The notes under the pieces were generated by a model. It made no database searches and was not told the origin of the DNA. It worked only from the letters and a program-made list of their open reading frames with translations. From the NCBI GenBank assembly GCA_030651765.1, contig JAUSBY010000003.1:124001-188000 (forward strand): a DNA stretch of 64,000 bases, given 5' to 3'. The DNA comes from Coriobacteriia bacterium (GTDB lineage Bacteria > Actinomycetota > Coriobacteriia > Anaerosomatales > Anaerosomataceae). Every line of letters begins with the position of its first letter. Position 1 is the first letter of the stretch. This document shows, piece by piece, positions 35,960 to 43,976 of this stretch. A program made the translations under genes and the position numbers.

Positions 35960-38900
35960 ATGGTGTCCGTATCGGTTCGCAGAAGGCACGTCTCCCTGCT
36001 TGTGGCGATAGCGCTCGTGGCGCTTTCGTTCCCTGCGTCGGCGGGGGCGACGGCGCCACTCGGGCGGAAGGTCCCGTCTGCGGAGCGCACATCGCGTGCC
36101 GCCCGGCTCGTCGAAGACGTGGGAGCGGCAGGCCGGGTGCCCGAGGCTACCTTTGCCGAGGGTGAGGTGCTCGTCAGGTTCGATCGCGGCGTCTCGGCGG
36201 CCTCGGCAGGTGTCGCGCACGCCAGGGTCGGGTCGCGGGTCGCACGCGCGTACTCGGTCGTCGACGGCCTGCAACTGGCCAGGTTGCGACCAGGCACGAG
36301 CGTCGAGGATGCGATCGCTGCGTACGAGGCGATGCCGGGTGTCATCTACGCACAGCCCAACTACATCAAGAGGATCACGGCGATGCCGGATGACACCGGC
36401 TTCGGCGAGCTGTGGGGGTTGCACAACACGGGCCAGAACGGTGGCACGGCGGATGCCGACATCGATGCGCCCGAGGCGTGGGACCGCACCACCGGTTCCT
36501 CGGACGTCATCATCGCCGTGGTGGACACGGGCGTGGACTACGAGCACCCGGATCTTGCCGACAACATGTGGGTGAACCCCGGCGAGATCCCCGGCAACGG
36601 CATCGATGACGACGGGAATGGTTACGTCGACGATGTGCACGGCTGGGATGCCGTCAATGGCGACGGTGATCCTATGGACGATAACGGCCACGGCACGCAC
36701 TGCGCGGGCACCATCGGCGGGGTCGGAGACAACGGGCTCGGTATCACGGGCGTGAACTGGGACGTCTCGATCATGGCCGTCAAGATGCTCGACGCTGATG
36801 GCAACGGGCTCACGAGCGACGTTCTCGAGTGCTTCGAGTACATCGACGCGGCCGGTGCCCACCTCTCGAGCAACTCATGGGGTGGCTGGTACCCGTTCGA
36901 CCAGGCCGAGTACGACGCCATCGCCGCAGTGGACAAGCTCTTCGTGTTCGCCGCGGGCAACGACGGCGTGCTCATCGAGGGGTCGTCCTCCTTCCTGCCG
37001 GCCGGCTACGACCTGCCGAACATCCTGTCCGTGGGAGCGACCGACAACAAGGACCTGCCGGCCTCGTTCTCCAACAGGGGCGCCACCCGCGTGGACGTCT
37101 TCGCTCCGGGGGAGATGATCTTGAGCACCGTTCCCGGGGACCGGCGGGTCTCGATCTCGCCGGGCGCCACCGTCAACACGCTGTACAGCACGGGTTTCAC
37201 GGATCTCACAGGCTGGACCGTTGCGGACTACAGCAACAAGCCGTGGGAGCTGACCACGGGAGCCTACACGTCGGCACCGTCGAGTGTGGCCCATCTCAAC
37301 TACGCGAACGATGAAGAGGCCTACGTCGACCAGGTCACAACCGTCGACCTGTCCGGAGCGGACTTCCCGGGCGTGCGGTTCGAGTGGCGCTACGATGTGG
37401 AGCCGGACTGGGACTACGCACACGTTTGGGTCTACGGCTCGGGTACCGGCACCTGGTCACTCGTCGAACTGGCCACGGGAGACAGCGGGGGATTCGAGGA
37501 GCGGTGCCTCGATCTCGGTGCATACGCCGGGCAGACGGTCCGCCTCTCCTTCGGCATCTCATCTGACGAGGTGATCGACTCGGCAGCCGGCTACGACGGC
37601 GTGTGGATCGACGATCTGGAGGTCTTCGATCTCGATCCCGCAGAGGGTTCACCGTGGGCGTACTGGGCCGATCACGAAGATGCCTATGGCTACAAGAGCG
37701 GTACGTCCATGGCCACACCGCACGTCGCGGGGGTGGCGGGGCTGCTCATGGCCCAGGACGGCACGCGGGACTGGAGCGACCTCAAGGGCCTCCTCATGGA
37801 TACCGTGGACGAGAAGGCATCACTTGCCGGTCTATGCGTGACCGAGGGCCGCATCAACGCGGCTTCCGCGCTGGCGGCCGAGGCACCCAACGCCGCTCCG
37901 GTAGCCGTTTCCGACGCGTACACGGCCGCGCGCAACACGGCGCTCGTCATCTCCGCGCCCGGCGTGCTCGCCAACGACACAGACGCTGACAGCGATACGC
38001 TGAGCGCCCAGAAGCTGACCAATCCTACCCACGGCGCGGTGACGCTCCTGTCCACCGGCGGTTTCACGTACACGCCAGAGGCCGACTTCATCGGCACGGA
38101 CAGCTTCACGTACAGAGCCAACGACGGCGCCGAGGTCTCGAACACCGCCACCGTGGACATCACAGTCGCGCTTCCCAGGGGCGCCTTCAGAGTGTGGGGG
38201 CTCGACCGTTACCTCACGAGTGCCGAGGCCTCGAGACGGGCGTTCACCACGGCCGATACCGTGGTCGTCGCCACAGGCGGCAACTGGCCCGACGCGCTCG
38301 GCGGCAGCGCGCTTGCCGGTGCCGTGGACGGACCGCTGTTGCTCACGACGCCCGGTGCGCTTCCGGCGTCTATACGCGACGAGATCGTCAGACTCGGCGC
38401 TACGAAGGCGTACGTGCTCGGCGGCACGGGTGCCGTGTCGGTCAGTGTCGAGAACGCGCTCAAGTCCCTGGTGGGAGGCAACGTCAAGCGTCTGAAGGGC
38501 GATGACCGCTACGCCACGGCCCAGGCGATCGCGGAGGAGACGGTCGCGCAGCTCGGGCCGGCGTACACGGGCGGCGTGCTCGTGGCGACGGGCGCCAACT
38601 TCCCGGACGCCACCGCCGCTTCGCCGCTCGCGGCCGCGCTCGGACGGCCCATCGTGCTGGTGAACCGCGCGACGGGCGCATACCGTCTGCCGACCGGCGC
38701 GACGAGTGCGCTCATCCTCGGCGGGGTGAACGTGGTGCCGGGGGCGGTGGAGGACTCACTCGAGCTCGCCCTGGGCGACGGGAACGTCATGCGCAAGGGC
38801 GGAGCGAACCGCTACGAGACCGCGGCCCTCGTGGCCCAGGCCGGTGTGGACGCAGGCATGAGCTGGAACGGTGTCGGCCTGGCGACGGGGGAGAACTTCC

Positions 38901-39103
38901 CCGATGCGCTCGCCGGTGGCGCGATGCTTGGCGCCTGGAACGGTGTCATGCTGCTCACGACACCCACCGCGCTGCGGACAGAAGCCTACACGAAGCTCTC
39001 TACGAACAAGTCGAAGATCGACACGCTCTACGTTATCGGCGGTGACGGTGCGGTCTCGTCGGCAGTCTTCACGGCCGCCAAGTCGGCTGCCGTCATCCCG
39101 TAG
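35960..39103 (+). CDS. Secreted subtilisin-like serine protease with inserted beta-domain, cadherin-like domain and three wall-binding-2 repeats
   Basis: A 1047-residue exported protease. Signal peptide about 1-30; inhibitor-like propeptide about 60-140 (GEVLVRFDRGV, LARLRPGTSVEDAI); S8 catalytic domain with Asp189 (VVDTGVDYEHPDL), His244 (GHGTHCAGT), oxyanion Asn334 and Ser583 (SGTSMATPHVAG). Between Asn334 and Ser583, about residues 400-558 form an extra beta-rich MAM/jelly-roll-like domain. A cadherin-like repeat (about 645-737, NDTDADSDTL) and three cell-wall-binding-2 repeats (about 745-1047, DRYATAQAIA) follow. It is probably held on the wall and degrades environmental protein, or processes other surface proteins. 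ACGAGGAG precedes the ATG by 6 bases. Confidence 0.94.
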   Translation: MVSVSVRRRHVSLLVAIALVALSFPASAGATAPLGRKVPSAERTSRAARLVEDVGAAGRVPEATFAEGEVLVRFDRGVSAASAGVAHARVGSRVARAYSVVDGLQLARLRPGTSVEDAIAAYEAMPGVIYAQPNYIKRITAMPDDTGFGELWGLHNTGQNGGTADADIDAPEAWDRTTGSSDVIIAVVDTGVDYEHPDLADNMWVNPGEIPGNGIDDDGNGYVDDVHGWDAVNGDGDPMDDNGHGTHCAGTIGGVGDNGLGITGVNWDVSIMAVKMLDADGNGLTSDVLECFEYIDAAGAHLSSNSWGGWYPFDQAEYDAIAAVDKLFVFAAGNDGVLIEGSSSFLPAGYDLPNILSVGATDNKDLPASFSNRGATRVDVFAPGEMILSTVPGDRRVSISPGATVNTLYSTGFTDLTGWTVADYSNKPWELTTGAYTSAPSSVAHLNYANDEEAYVDQVTTVDLSGADFPGVRFEWRYDVEPDWDYAHVWVYGSGTGTWSLVELATGDSGGFEERCLDLGAYAGQTVRLSFGISSDEVIDSAAGYDGVWIDDLEVFDLDPAEGSPWAYWADHEDAYGYKSGTSMATPHVAGVAGLLMAQDGTRDWSDLKGLLMDTVDEKASLAGLCVTEGRINAASALAAEAPNAAPVAVSDAYTAARNTALVISAPGVLANDTDADSDTLSAQKLTNPTHGAVTLLSTGGFTYTPEADFIGTDSFTYRANDGAEVSNTATVDITVALPRGAFRVWGLDRYLTSAEASRRAFTTADTVVVATGGNWPDALGGSALAGAVDGPLLLTTPGALPASIRDEIVRLGATKAYVLGGTGAVSVSVENALKSLVGGNVKRLKGDDRYATAQAIAEETVAQLGPAYTGGVLVATGANFPDATAASPLAAALGRPIVLVNRATGAYRLPTGATSALILGGVNVVPGAVEDSLELALGDGNVMRKGGANRYETAALVAQAGVDAGMSWNGVGLATGENFPDALAGGAMLGAWNGVMLLTTPTALRTEAYTKLSTNKSKIDTLYVIGGDGAVSSAVFTAAKSAAVIP

Positions 39104-39110
39104 GTTTTCG

Positions 39111-39770
39111 CTACTCGACGACTATCGAACCCTCGCTGCCATCGCCGCCGCACAGGATGTCGTACGTTCCGGGCTCCATCGCCGGCAGTTGTACGGTCGC
39201 ACCCTGCGAGATGTCCGCTTCTATGCCGAGCTGCGGGAACTTGATCGAGACGCGGCACTCGGTGCCGGGCCCGAAGACGATCTCGGCCGGGACGCCGCTC
39301 TTCGCGCGGATGAAGGCCGGCTTGAAGCCGTGGTCGTCGACGACCTCGATGCGCTGGACGCTGCCGTCTTCCGCGAGTTCCATCGGTGTGGCGTCGGCGG
39401 CGGTCATCGCGAGGTAGCCTGCCGAGGCGAGCGCGCTGCGGATGATGCCCTCGGACACGATCGATGAGTCGTACGCGACGGTGAGCGCCAGACTCGTGAT
39501 ATCGAGCGACGCCGTGGCGACGCCCTGGATCCCGTCGAGCGACTGGAAGATGTGCGCAGACTCGTGGTCGGCGTCGTCGCCCTCCAGAAGGCGCAGGGGA
39601 TACTCGGCAGAGGTGTCGGGTTCGGCTGTGGTCACCACGCGCGTGATGACGTCGCCGGTACGGCTGACGCTGCCGGGCGCATCTTTGATCATCGTCTGTG
39701 TCACGATGAACGCGAGTGCGACGACGGCGATGCCGATGATGAACAGAAGCTGCTTCGGTGTCGGACGCAT
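39111..39770 (-). CDS. Membrane-anchored protein with HMA-like and cupredoxin-like domains
   Basis: 219 residues: anchor helix LLFIIGIAVVALAFIVTQTMI, a heavy-metal-associated-like fold about 65-122 that lacks the usual CxxC (the site region has DHESAH instead), and a C-terminal cupredoxin-like domain about 138-219. The latter has ECRVSIKFPQLGIEADI and YDILCGGDGSEGSIVV, with Cys172 and Cys207 where related domains bind copper; the methionine common at the end of such sites is missing. A surface copper or redox role is plausible, unproven. Convergent with the subtilase gene, 7 bases apart. Confidence 0.72.
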   Translation of the reverse strand: MRPTPKQLLFIIGIAVVALAFIVTQTMIKDAPGSVSRTGDVITRVVTTAEPDTSAEYPLRLLEGDDADHESAHIFQSLDGIQGVATASLDITSLALTVAYDSSIVSEGIIRSALASAGYLAMTAADATPMELAEDGSVQRIEVVDDHGFKPAFIRAKSGVPAEIVFGPGTECRVSIKFPQLGIEADISQGATVQLPAMEPGTYDILCGGDGSEGSIVVE

Positions 39771-39850
39771 CGAGTCTCCTATCGGCTCGGTGGGGCACCT
39801 GGTCGAGCGTACGTGAGCACCTAGTATGCCACAGCCCGGTGTGGACGATG

Positions 39851-39878
39851 CATAAGATAGCCGCAGATGTGATAATCG
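39851..39878 (+). promoter_or_regulatory. ARG-box-like half-site and -10-like box upstream of carbamate kinase
   Basis: TGCATAA at 39851-39857 matches the half-site repeated before the amino-acid transporter. GATAAT follows at 39873-39878, 60 bases before the GTG start of arcC, with the TGCATAA in the -35 region. This is weak evidence on its own and gains interest only from recurrence near an arginine-pathway gene. Confidence 0.35.
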
Positions 39879-39937
39879 GCGGGCGGGAGGCGTAGCGCCG
39901 GGCGTATCGTCCCCGCAGGCAAAGGGAGGCCAGCGAC

Positions 39938-40882
39938 GTGACCAGGCAGACTATCGTAGTGGCCCTCGGCGGCAACGCCTTGCTCAAGCGCACCGATCCG
40001 ATGACCGCCGAGGCGCAGCGCGCAAACATCCGCGTAGCCGCTCGCTCGCTCGCGCCGCTATCCGCCGAGTACGATCTCGTGCTCGCGCACGGCAACGGAC
40101 CGCAGGTGGGGTTGCTCGCGCTCCAGGCAGCCGCGTACCTCGACGCCGAGCCGTTCCCCCTCGACGTCCTCGGCGCTCAGACACAGGGCATGATCGCCTA
40201 CATGCTCGAGCAGGAACTCGGCAACTTCGTGCCGGCCGAGAAGCGCATCGCCACGATTCTGACGATGGTCGAGGTTGACCCCGCCGACCCCGCGTTTGAT
40301 GATCCGACCAAGTTCGTCGGGCCGGGTTACGCCAAGGCAGACGCCGATGTGTTGGCCGCCGGGCGAGGGTGGGTGTTCCGCCCCGACGGAGCGATGTGGC
40401 GGCGCGTCGTGGCATCGCCCGAGCCGCACCAGATCTTCGAGATCGAGCCGATCAGGTGGCTCATCGAGCGCGGGGCGATCGTGATCTGCACGGGTGGCGG
40501 CGGCATTCCAACGGCGTATGCGGACCCCGAGCGTCGCACGCTCATCGGTGTCGAAGCCGTGATCGACAAGGACCTCGCAAGTGAGCTGCTCGCGCGCAAG
40601 CTCGGCGCGAGCCTGTTCATCATGCTCACCGACGCCGAGGGCGTCTACGCCGGGTGGGGGACTCCGGAGGAGCGGCTCCTCGGGTGGGTGACTCCCGACC
40701 AGCTGGAGGCCCACGAGTTCGCAGCGGGTTCGATGGGGCCGAAGGTCGAGGCCGCGACGCGGTTCGTCGAGGCCACCGGCAACCGTGCGGCCATCGGCAG
40801 GCTTGAGGACCTCGCCGCAATCGTGGCGGGTGACGCCGGTACGAACGTCGTACGCGAGCTGCCGGCGGAGCGGAAGGTGTGA
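39938..40882 (+). CDS. arcC: Carbamate kinase
   Basis: Converts carbamoyl phosphate and ADP to ATP, ammonia and CO2, the energy-yielding end of the arginine deiminase pathway. The 314 residues have the amino-acid kinase fold with VVALGGNALLKR, LAHGNGPQVGLLALQAAAY, TGGGGIPTAY, VIDKDLASELLARKL and MLTDAEGVY, ending with SMGPKVEAA. GTG at 39938 follows AAAGGGAGG at about 10 bases. The following glycosyltransferase begins four bases after its stop, so read-through transcription is likely even though the functions differ. Confidence 0.96.
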   Translation: MTRQTIVVALGGNALLKRTDPMTAEAQRANIRVAARSLAPLSAEYDLVLAHGNGPQVGLLALQAAAYLDAEPFPLDVLGAQTQGMIAYMLEQELGNFVPAEKRIATILTMVEVDPADPAFDDPTKFVGPGYAKADADVLAAGRGWVFRPDGAMWRRVVASPEPHQIFEIEPIRWLIERGAIVICTGGGGIPTAYADPERRTLIGVEAVIDKDLASELLARKLGASLFIMLTDAEGVYAGWGTPEERLLGWVTPDQLEAHEFAAGSMGPKVEAATRFVEATGNRAAIGRLEDLAAIVAGDAGTNVVRELPAERKV

Positions 40883-40886
40883 CGGC

Positions 40887-42809
40887 GTGACGCCGGACGT
40901 CACTGTCATCATCGCCGCCTACAACGCGATGCCGTACGTGACTCGGTGCGTCACCTCCATCTTCGAACAGTCGCTTGCGCCGGAGCGCATCGAGATCATC
41001 GCGGTGGACGACGGGTCGGCCGATGGCACGGGCGAGGAGCTCGACCGGCTGGCCGCCTGCGTTTCGAACATGACCGTCATCCACCAGGAGAACTCCGGCA
41101 CGCCCGCCGGTCCTCGCAACGTCGCGCTCGACCGGGCGCACGGGCGGTTCGTATTGTTCCACGACGCGGACGACCATCTCGGTGCCGAGGCGCTCGAGCG
41201 CATGGTCGCGATGGCGGATGCCAACGGCACCGACGTCGTGCTCGGCCGCATCGTCGGCGGCGGCGGCCGGCCGGCGCCACGCTCGATGTTCACGCACACG
41301 CGTCAGAGGACCGACGTGTTCGACTCGCGTGTCTGGTGGACCCTCGGGCCGCAGAAGCTGTTCCGGCGCGAGCTCGTCGAACGGCTCGGCCTTCGGTTCA
41401 AGACGCGTTTCCCGCAGGGCGAGGACATGCCGTTCGTGGGCGCAGCGTATCTGGCGGCCTCGGGCATCTCCATCCTGGCTGACTACGACTGCATCTATCT
41501 CACGTGGCGCGATGACGGACAGAACATCACCCTCACGCGGACCGGCCTACCCGAGCGTCTCGCGATCGCCGGGGCCATGTTCGACCTCGTCGACGAGCGG
41601 GTGGAGCCGGGCGAACGTCGCGACCAGCTCATGCACCGCCACTTCGCGGTCGAGGTGGTCGACACCGTGGTGCCTCCCCTCGTCGCCGAGACCGATCCGC
41701 TGCGCCGCGATGAGGCCGTGGGTCTGATCCGCTCGTGGATCGAGCGCTGGTACACGCCCGCGCTCGAGCGTCGCGTGCAGCCGCTGCACCGCCTGTACCT
41801 GTACCTCATACGGGAGGGTCGGATCGCCGAGCTTTCCGTGGTCTACCGGTGGGTGGCCGAGGGAGGCGAGCCCGAGACCGTTCTTGATGGCGACCGCGCC
41901 TACCGTGCGTATCCGTTCTTTCGGGATCCGGCTGCCGGCATCCCGGACGCATGCTTCGACACCACCGATCGCCTGCCGATCGAGCACCAGCTCGAGGCTG
42001 TCGCCATCGATGGCACCCGGATCGGTGTCACGCTCCAGGCACGCTTCGGCATGCTCGGCGACGAGAGCGCGCAGGCGTGTCTCGTCCTACGCGATCGGGC
42101 GACACGCCGGGAGTTCGTCGCGCCCCTCTCGGGCAACGCCGACGACGCCGGCTTCTCGGGGCGGATCGATCTGGCGACCATCGCCGACGGGCACCCGATC
42201 GGCCGCGGACTCTGGGACCTGTTCGTGCAGCTCGAGCTCCGCGGCATCGAGAAGCGCGCCCGCATCGGCAGGCACCGGGTCGGGAGTGTGGACGGCTTGC
42301 TACGCCCCGGCTACCTGGCGCTGCCCGGCGCCGAGACCACCGTCGTGCCGTACTTCACCGATCCACACGACAACCTCACGTTCGACATCGGAGGCGTCTC
42401 CCGCCAGGCGCCGCCGGCACTGTCGCTCGAGCGCATCGCGTGGCGGGAGGGGGCCGATGCGACGCTCGACATCATCGGGTCCTGGAACGTCGGCGGTGTG
42501 CCTGCCGATGCCGTCCGCGCCGTGCTGATGGCCGCCGATGGCACCACGCACGTCGTGCGGGGCGGCGAGTCGGACGCGCCTGGCGGCTTCTCGCTCGCAG
42601 TCCCTCTCAAGACGGTTGCAGCAGGCCGGCCGCTCGGCGAGGGTATCTGGACGCTTGCGGTTCGGATCGAGGCGCCGGGGCTCAGGCAGGGGGTCGCGTC
42701 AGCCGGGGTGGAGGCTGGCTCGGCCACCATGCGTCGTGGGCTTCGGAAGGTGCCGGTCGGGTTGCGGGCCGACGGTGCCGGTGTCGCCATCACCGTTGGA
42801 CGTGCCTGA
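40887..42809 (+). CDS. Family 2 glycosyltransferase with two C-terminal beta-sandwich accessory domains
   Basis: A 640-residue GT-A enzyme. The N-terminal 300 residues have TVIIAAYNAMPYVTRCVTSI, AVDDGSADGTGEEL and the DxD-type FHDADDHLG, typical of GT2 enzymes that add wall or capsule sugars. From about 380 two beta-rich segments follow. Both carry a similar late strand (HPIGRGLWDLFVQLEL and RPLGEGIWTLAVRIEA), so they look like a tandem repeat, and a related module opens the TagF-like protein at 43973. GTG at 40887 has GGAAGG 9 bases upstream. Convergent with a TagF gene; probably adds the sugar or linkage unit of the wall polymer. Confidence 0.85.
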   Translation: MTPDVTVIIAAYNAMPYVTRCVTSIFEQSLAPERIEIIAVDDGSADGTGEELDRLAACVSNMTVIHQENSGTPAGPRNVALDRAHGRFVLFHDADDHLGAEALERMVAMADANGTDVVLGRIVGGGGRPAPRSMFTHTRQRTDVFDSRVWWTLGPQKLFRRELVERLGLRFKTRFPQGEDMPFVGAAYLAASGISILADYDCIYLTWRDDGQNITLTRTGLPERLAIAGAMFDLVDERVEPGERRDQLMHRHFAVEVVDTVVPPLVAETDPLRRDEAVGLIRSWIERWYTPALERRVQPLHRLYLYLIREGRIAELSVVYRWVAEGGEPETVLDGDRAYRAYPFFRDPAAGIPDACFDTTDRLPIEHQLEAVAIDGTRIGVTLQARFGMLGDESAQACLVLRDRATRREFVAPLSGNADDAGFSGRIDLATIADGHPIGRGLWDLFVQLELRGIEKRARIGRHRVGSVDGLLRPGYLALPGAETTVVPYFTDPHDNLTFDIGGVSRQAPPALSLERIAWREGADATLDIIGSWNVGGVPADAVRAVLMAADGTTHVVRGGESDAPGGFSLAVPLKTVAAGRPLGEGIWTLAVRIEAPGLRQGVASAGVEAGSATMRRGLRKVPVGLRADGAGVAITVGRA

Positions 42810-42818
42810 CGGCGTCGG

Positions 42819-43976
42819 TCACGCCCGCGGGTGCAGTCCGGGGAGTAGGATGTCGCGCACGACCCGTTCGCTCGCGTGTCCGTCGGCCACATCGAACCAC
42901 CGCTGGCGGAATGCACGGACCCGCCCGAGGTCGAACCGTCCGGCGGCGATGTGTTCGGCGAGTCCGGCGGTCGTCGTGAAGATCGGCCCGGGTACGTCCG
43001 AGGCGTAGTCGAAGTAGAAGCCGCGCTCGCGTTCGTACGCCTCGTAGTCGGGAGCGTAGAACAGCATCGGCCGCTCGAGCAACGAGAACTCGAAGATCGC
43101 GCTCGAGTAGTCGGTGACGAGCACGTCACTCGCCAGCATGAGCTCGTTGATGTCGGGGTGATCCGACACATCGACGACGAATTCCCTGAGATGCTCGGGT
43201 ATGACCGCCGAGGTGGCCACGAACGGGTGAAGTCTCAGTAGCCAGACGCAGTCCGCACCGCATGTGTCGGCGAGCAGCTCGAGATCGAGCGCATCGTGAT
43301 AGCGAGCCTCATGGACGGTGTCGCCCCTGAAGGTCGGCGCGTACAGCACGATGGTCTTGCCGTCCGGAAGCCGGTAGCGCTCCCGGACGCGGCGAGGCGC
43401 GCGGACGCGGCGGGCGGGGTCGAAGAACAGGTCCGTCCGCGGTATCCCGGTCACGAAGAACCGCTCCTCGGGCTGTCCGAAGGCCTCTGCGTAGTGCGGG
43501 ATGGCGTTTCTGGAGGCGACCAGGCAGTGCGTGTAGTTGGCGTGGATCCTGACCTGCCGAAGCAGCGATGCGCTTGCGCCGAACGTCTTGCCCGCGACGC
43601 TGTACCCGACCTTCTTGAACGCGCCCGAGGCGTGCCACGTCTGCACGATCGTCGTGCCTGGCTTGGGGCGGATCGGATAGAGCGGGAAGTAGTAGTCGTC
43701 CACGATGAAGACCCGCGACGTGGCGAGGTAGTACTCGGCACGTATCGCGGTCGCGAGTGTTGCGAGCTTGCCCGCCAGCGTGTCGACCGAGCGGTGAAGT
43801 AGCAGAACGGCATCGGTGCCGGGGGCCTGGCGGAGCAACTCGTCGTGTACCCACCTGAGGTTGCCGCGGAGGCGCTCGGCGTGGTTGGACGCGAGCACCA
43901 CGCGGTCCCGGACCGGCAGGGGCCTGAACGCGAACCACGCGAGCCGCAGCACCCACTTCCTGAGAAAGACGATCAC
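42819..43976 (-). CDS. TagB/TagF-like polyol-phosphate transferase
   Basis: A 385-residue member of the CDP-glycerol glycerophosphotransferase family, which moves glycerol- or ribitol-phosphate from CDP-polyol onto wall teichoic acid. The N-terminus is a membrane-associated segment (FLRKWVLRLAWFAFRPL). Family motifs are QTWHASGAFKKVGYS, TGIPRTDLFFD, VLYAPTFRGD, LRLHPFV, DINELMLASDVLVTDYSSAIFEF, and a late DGHASERV. GTG at 43976 overlaps the upstream gene's stop by four bases. Which polyol it uses cannot be told from sequence. Confidence 0.9.
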   Translation of the reverse strand: MIVFLRKWVLRLAWFAFRPLPVRDRVVLASNHAERLRGNLRWVHDELLRQAPGTDAVLLLHRSVDTLAGKLATLATAIRAEYYLATSRVFIVDDYYFPLYPIRPKPGTTIVQTWHASGAFKKVGYSVAGKTFGASASLLRQVRIHANYTHCLVASRNAIPHYAEAFGQPEERFFVTGIPRTDLFFDPARRVRAPRRVRERYRLPDGKTIVLYAPTFRGDTVHEARYHDALDLELLADTCGADCVWLLRLHPFVATSAVIPEHLREFVVDVSDHPDINELMLASDVLVTDYSSAIFEFSLLERPMLFYAPDYEAYERERGFYFDYASDVPGPIFTTTAGLAEHIAAGRFDLGRVRAFRQRWFDVADGHASERVVRDILLPGLHPRA

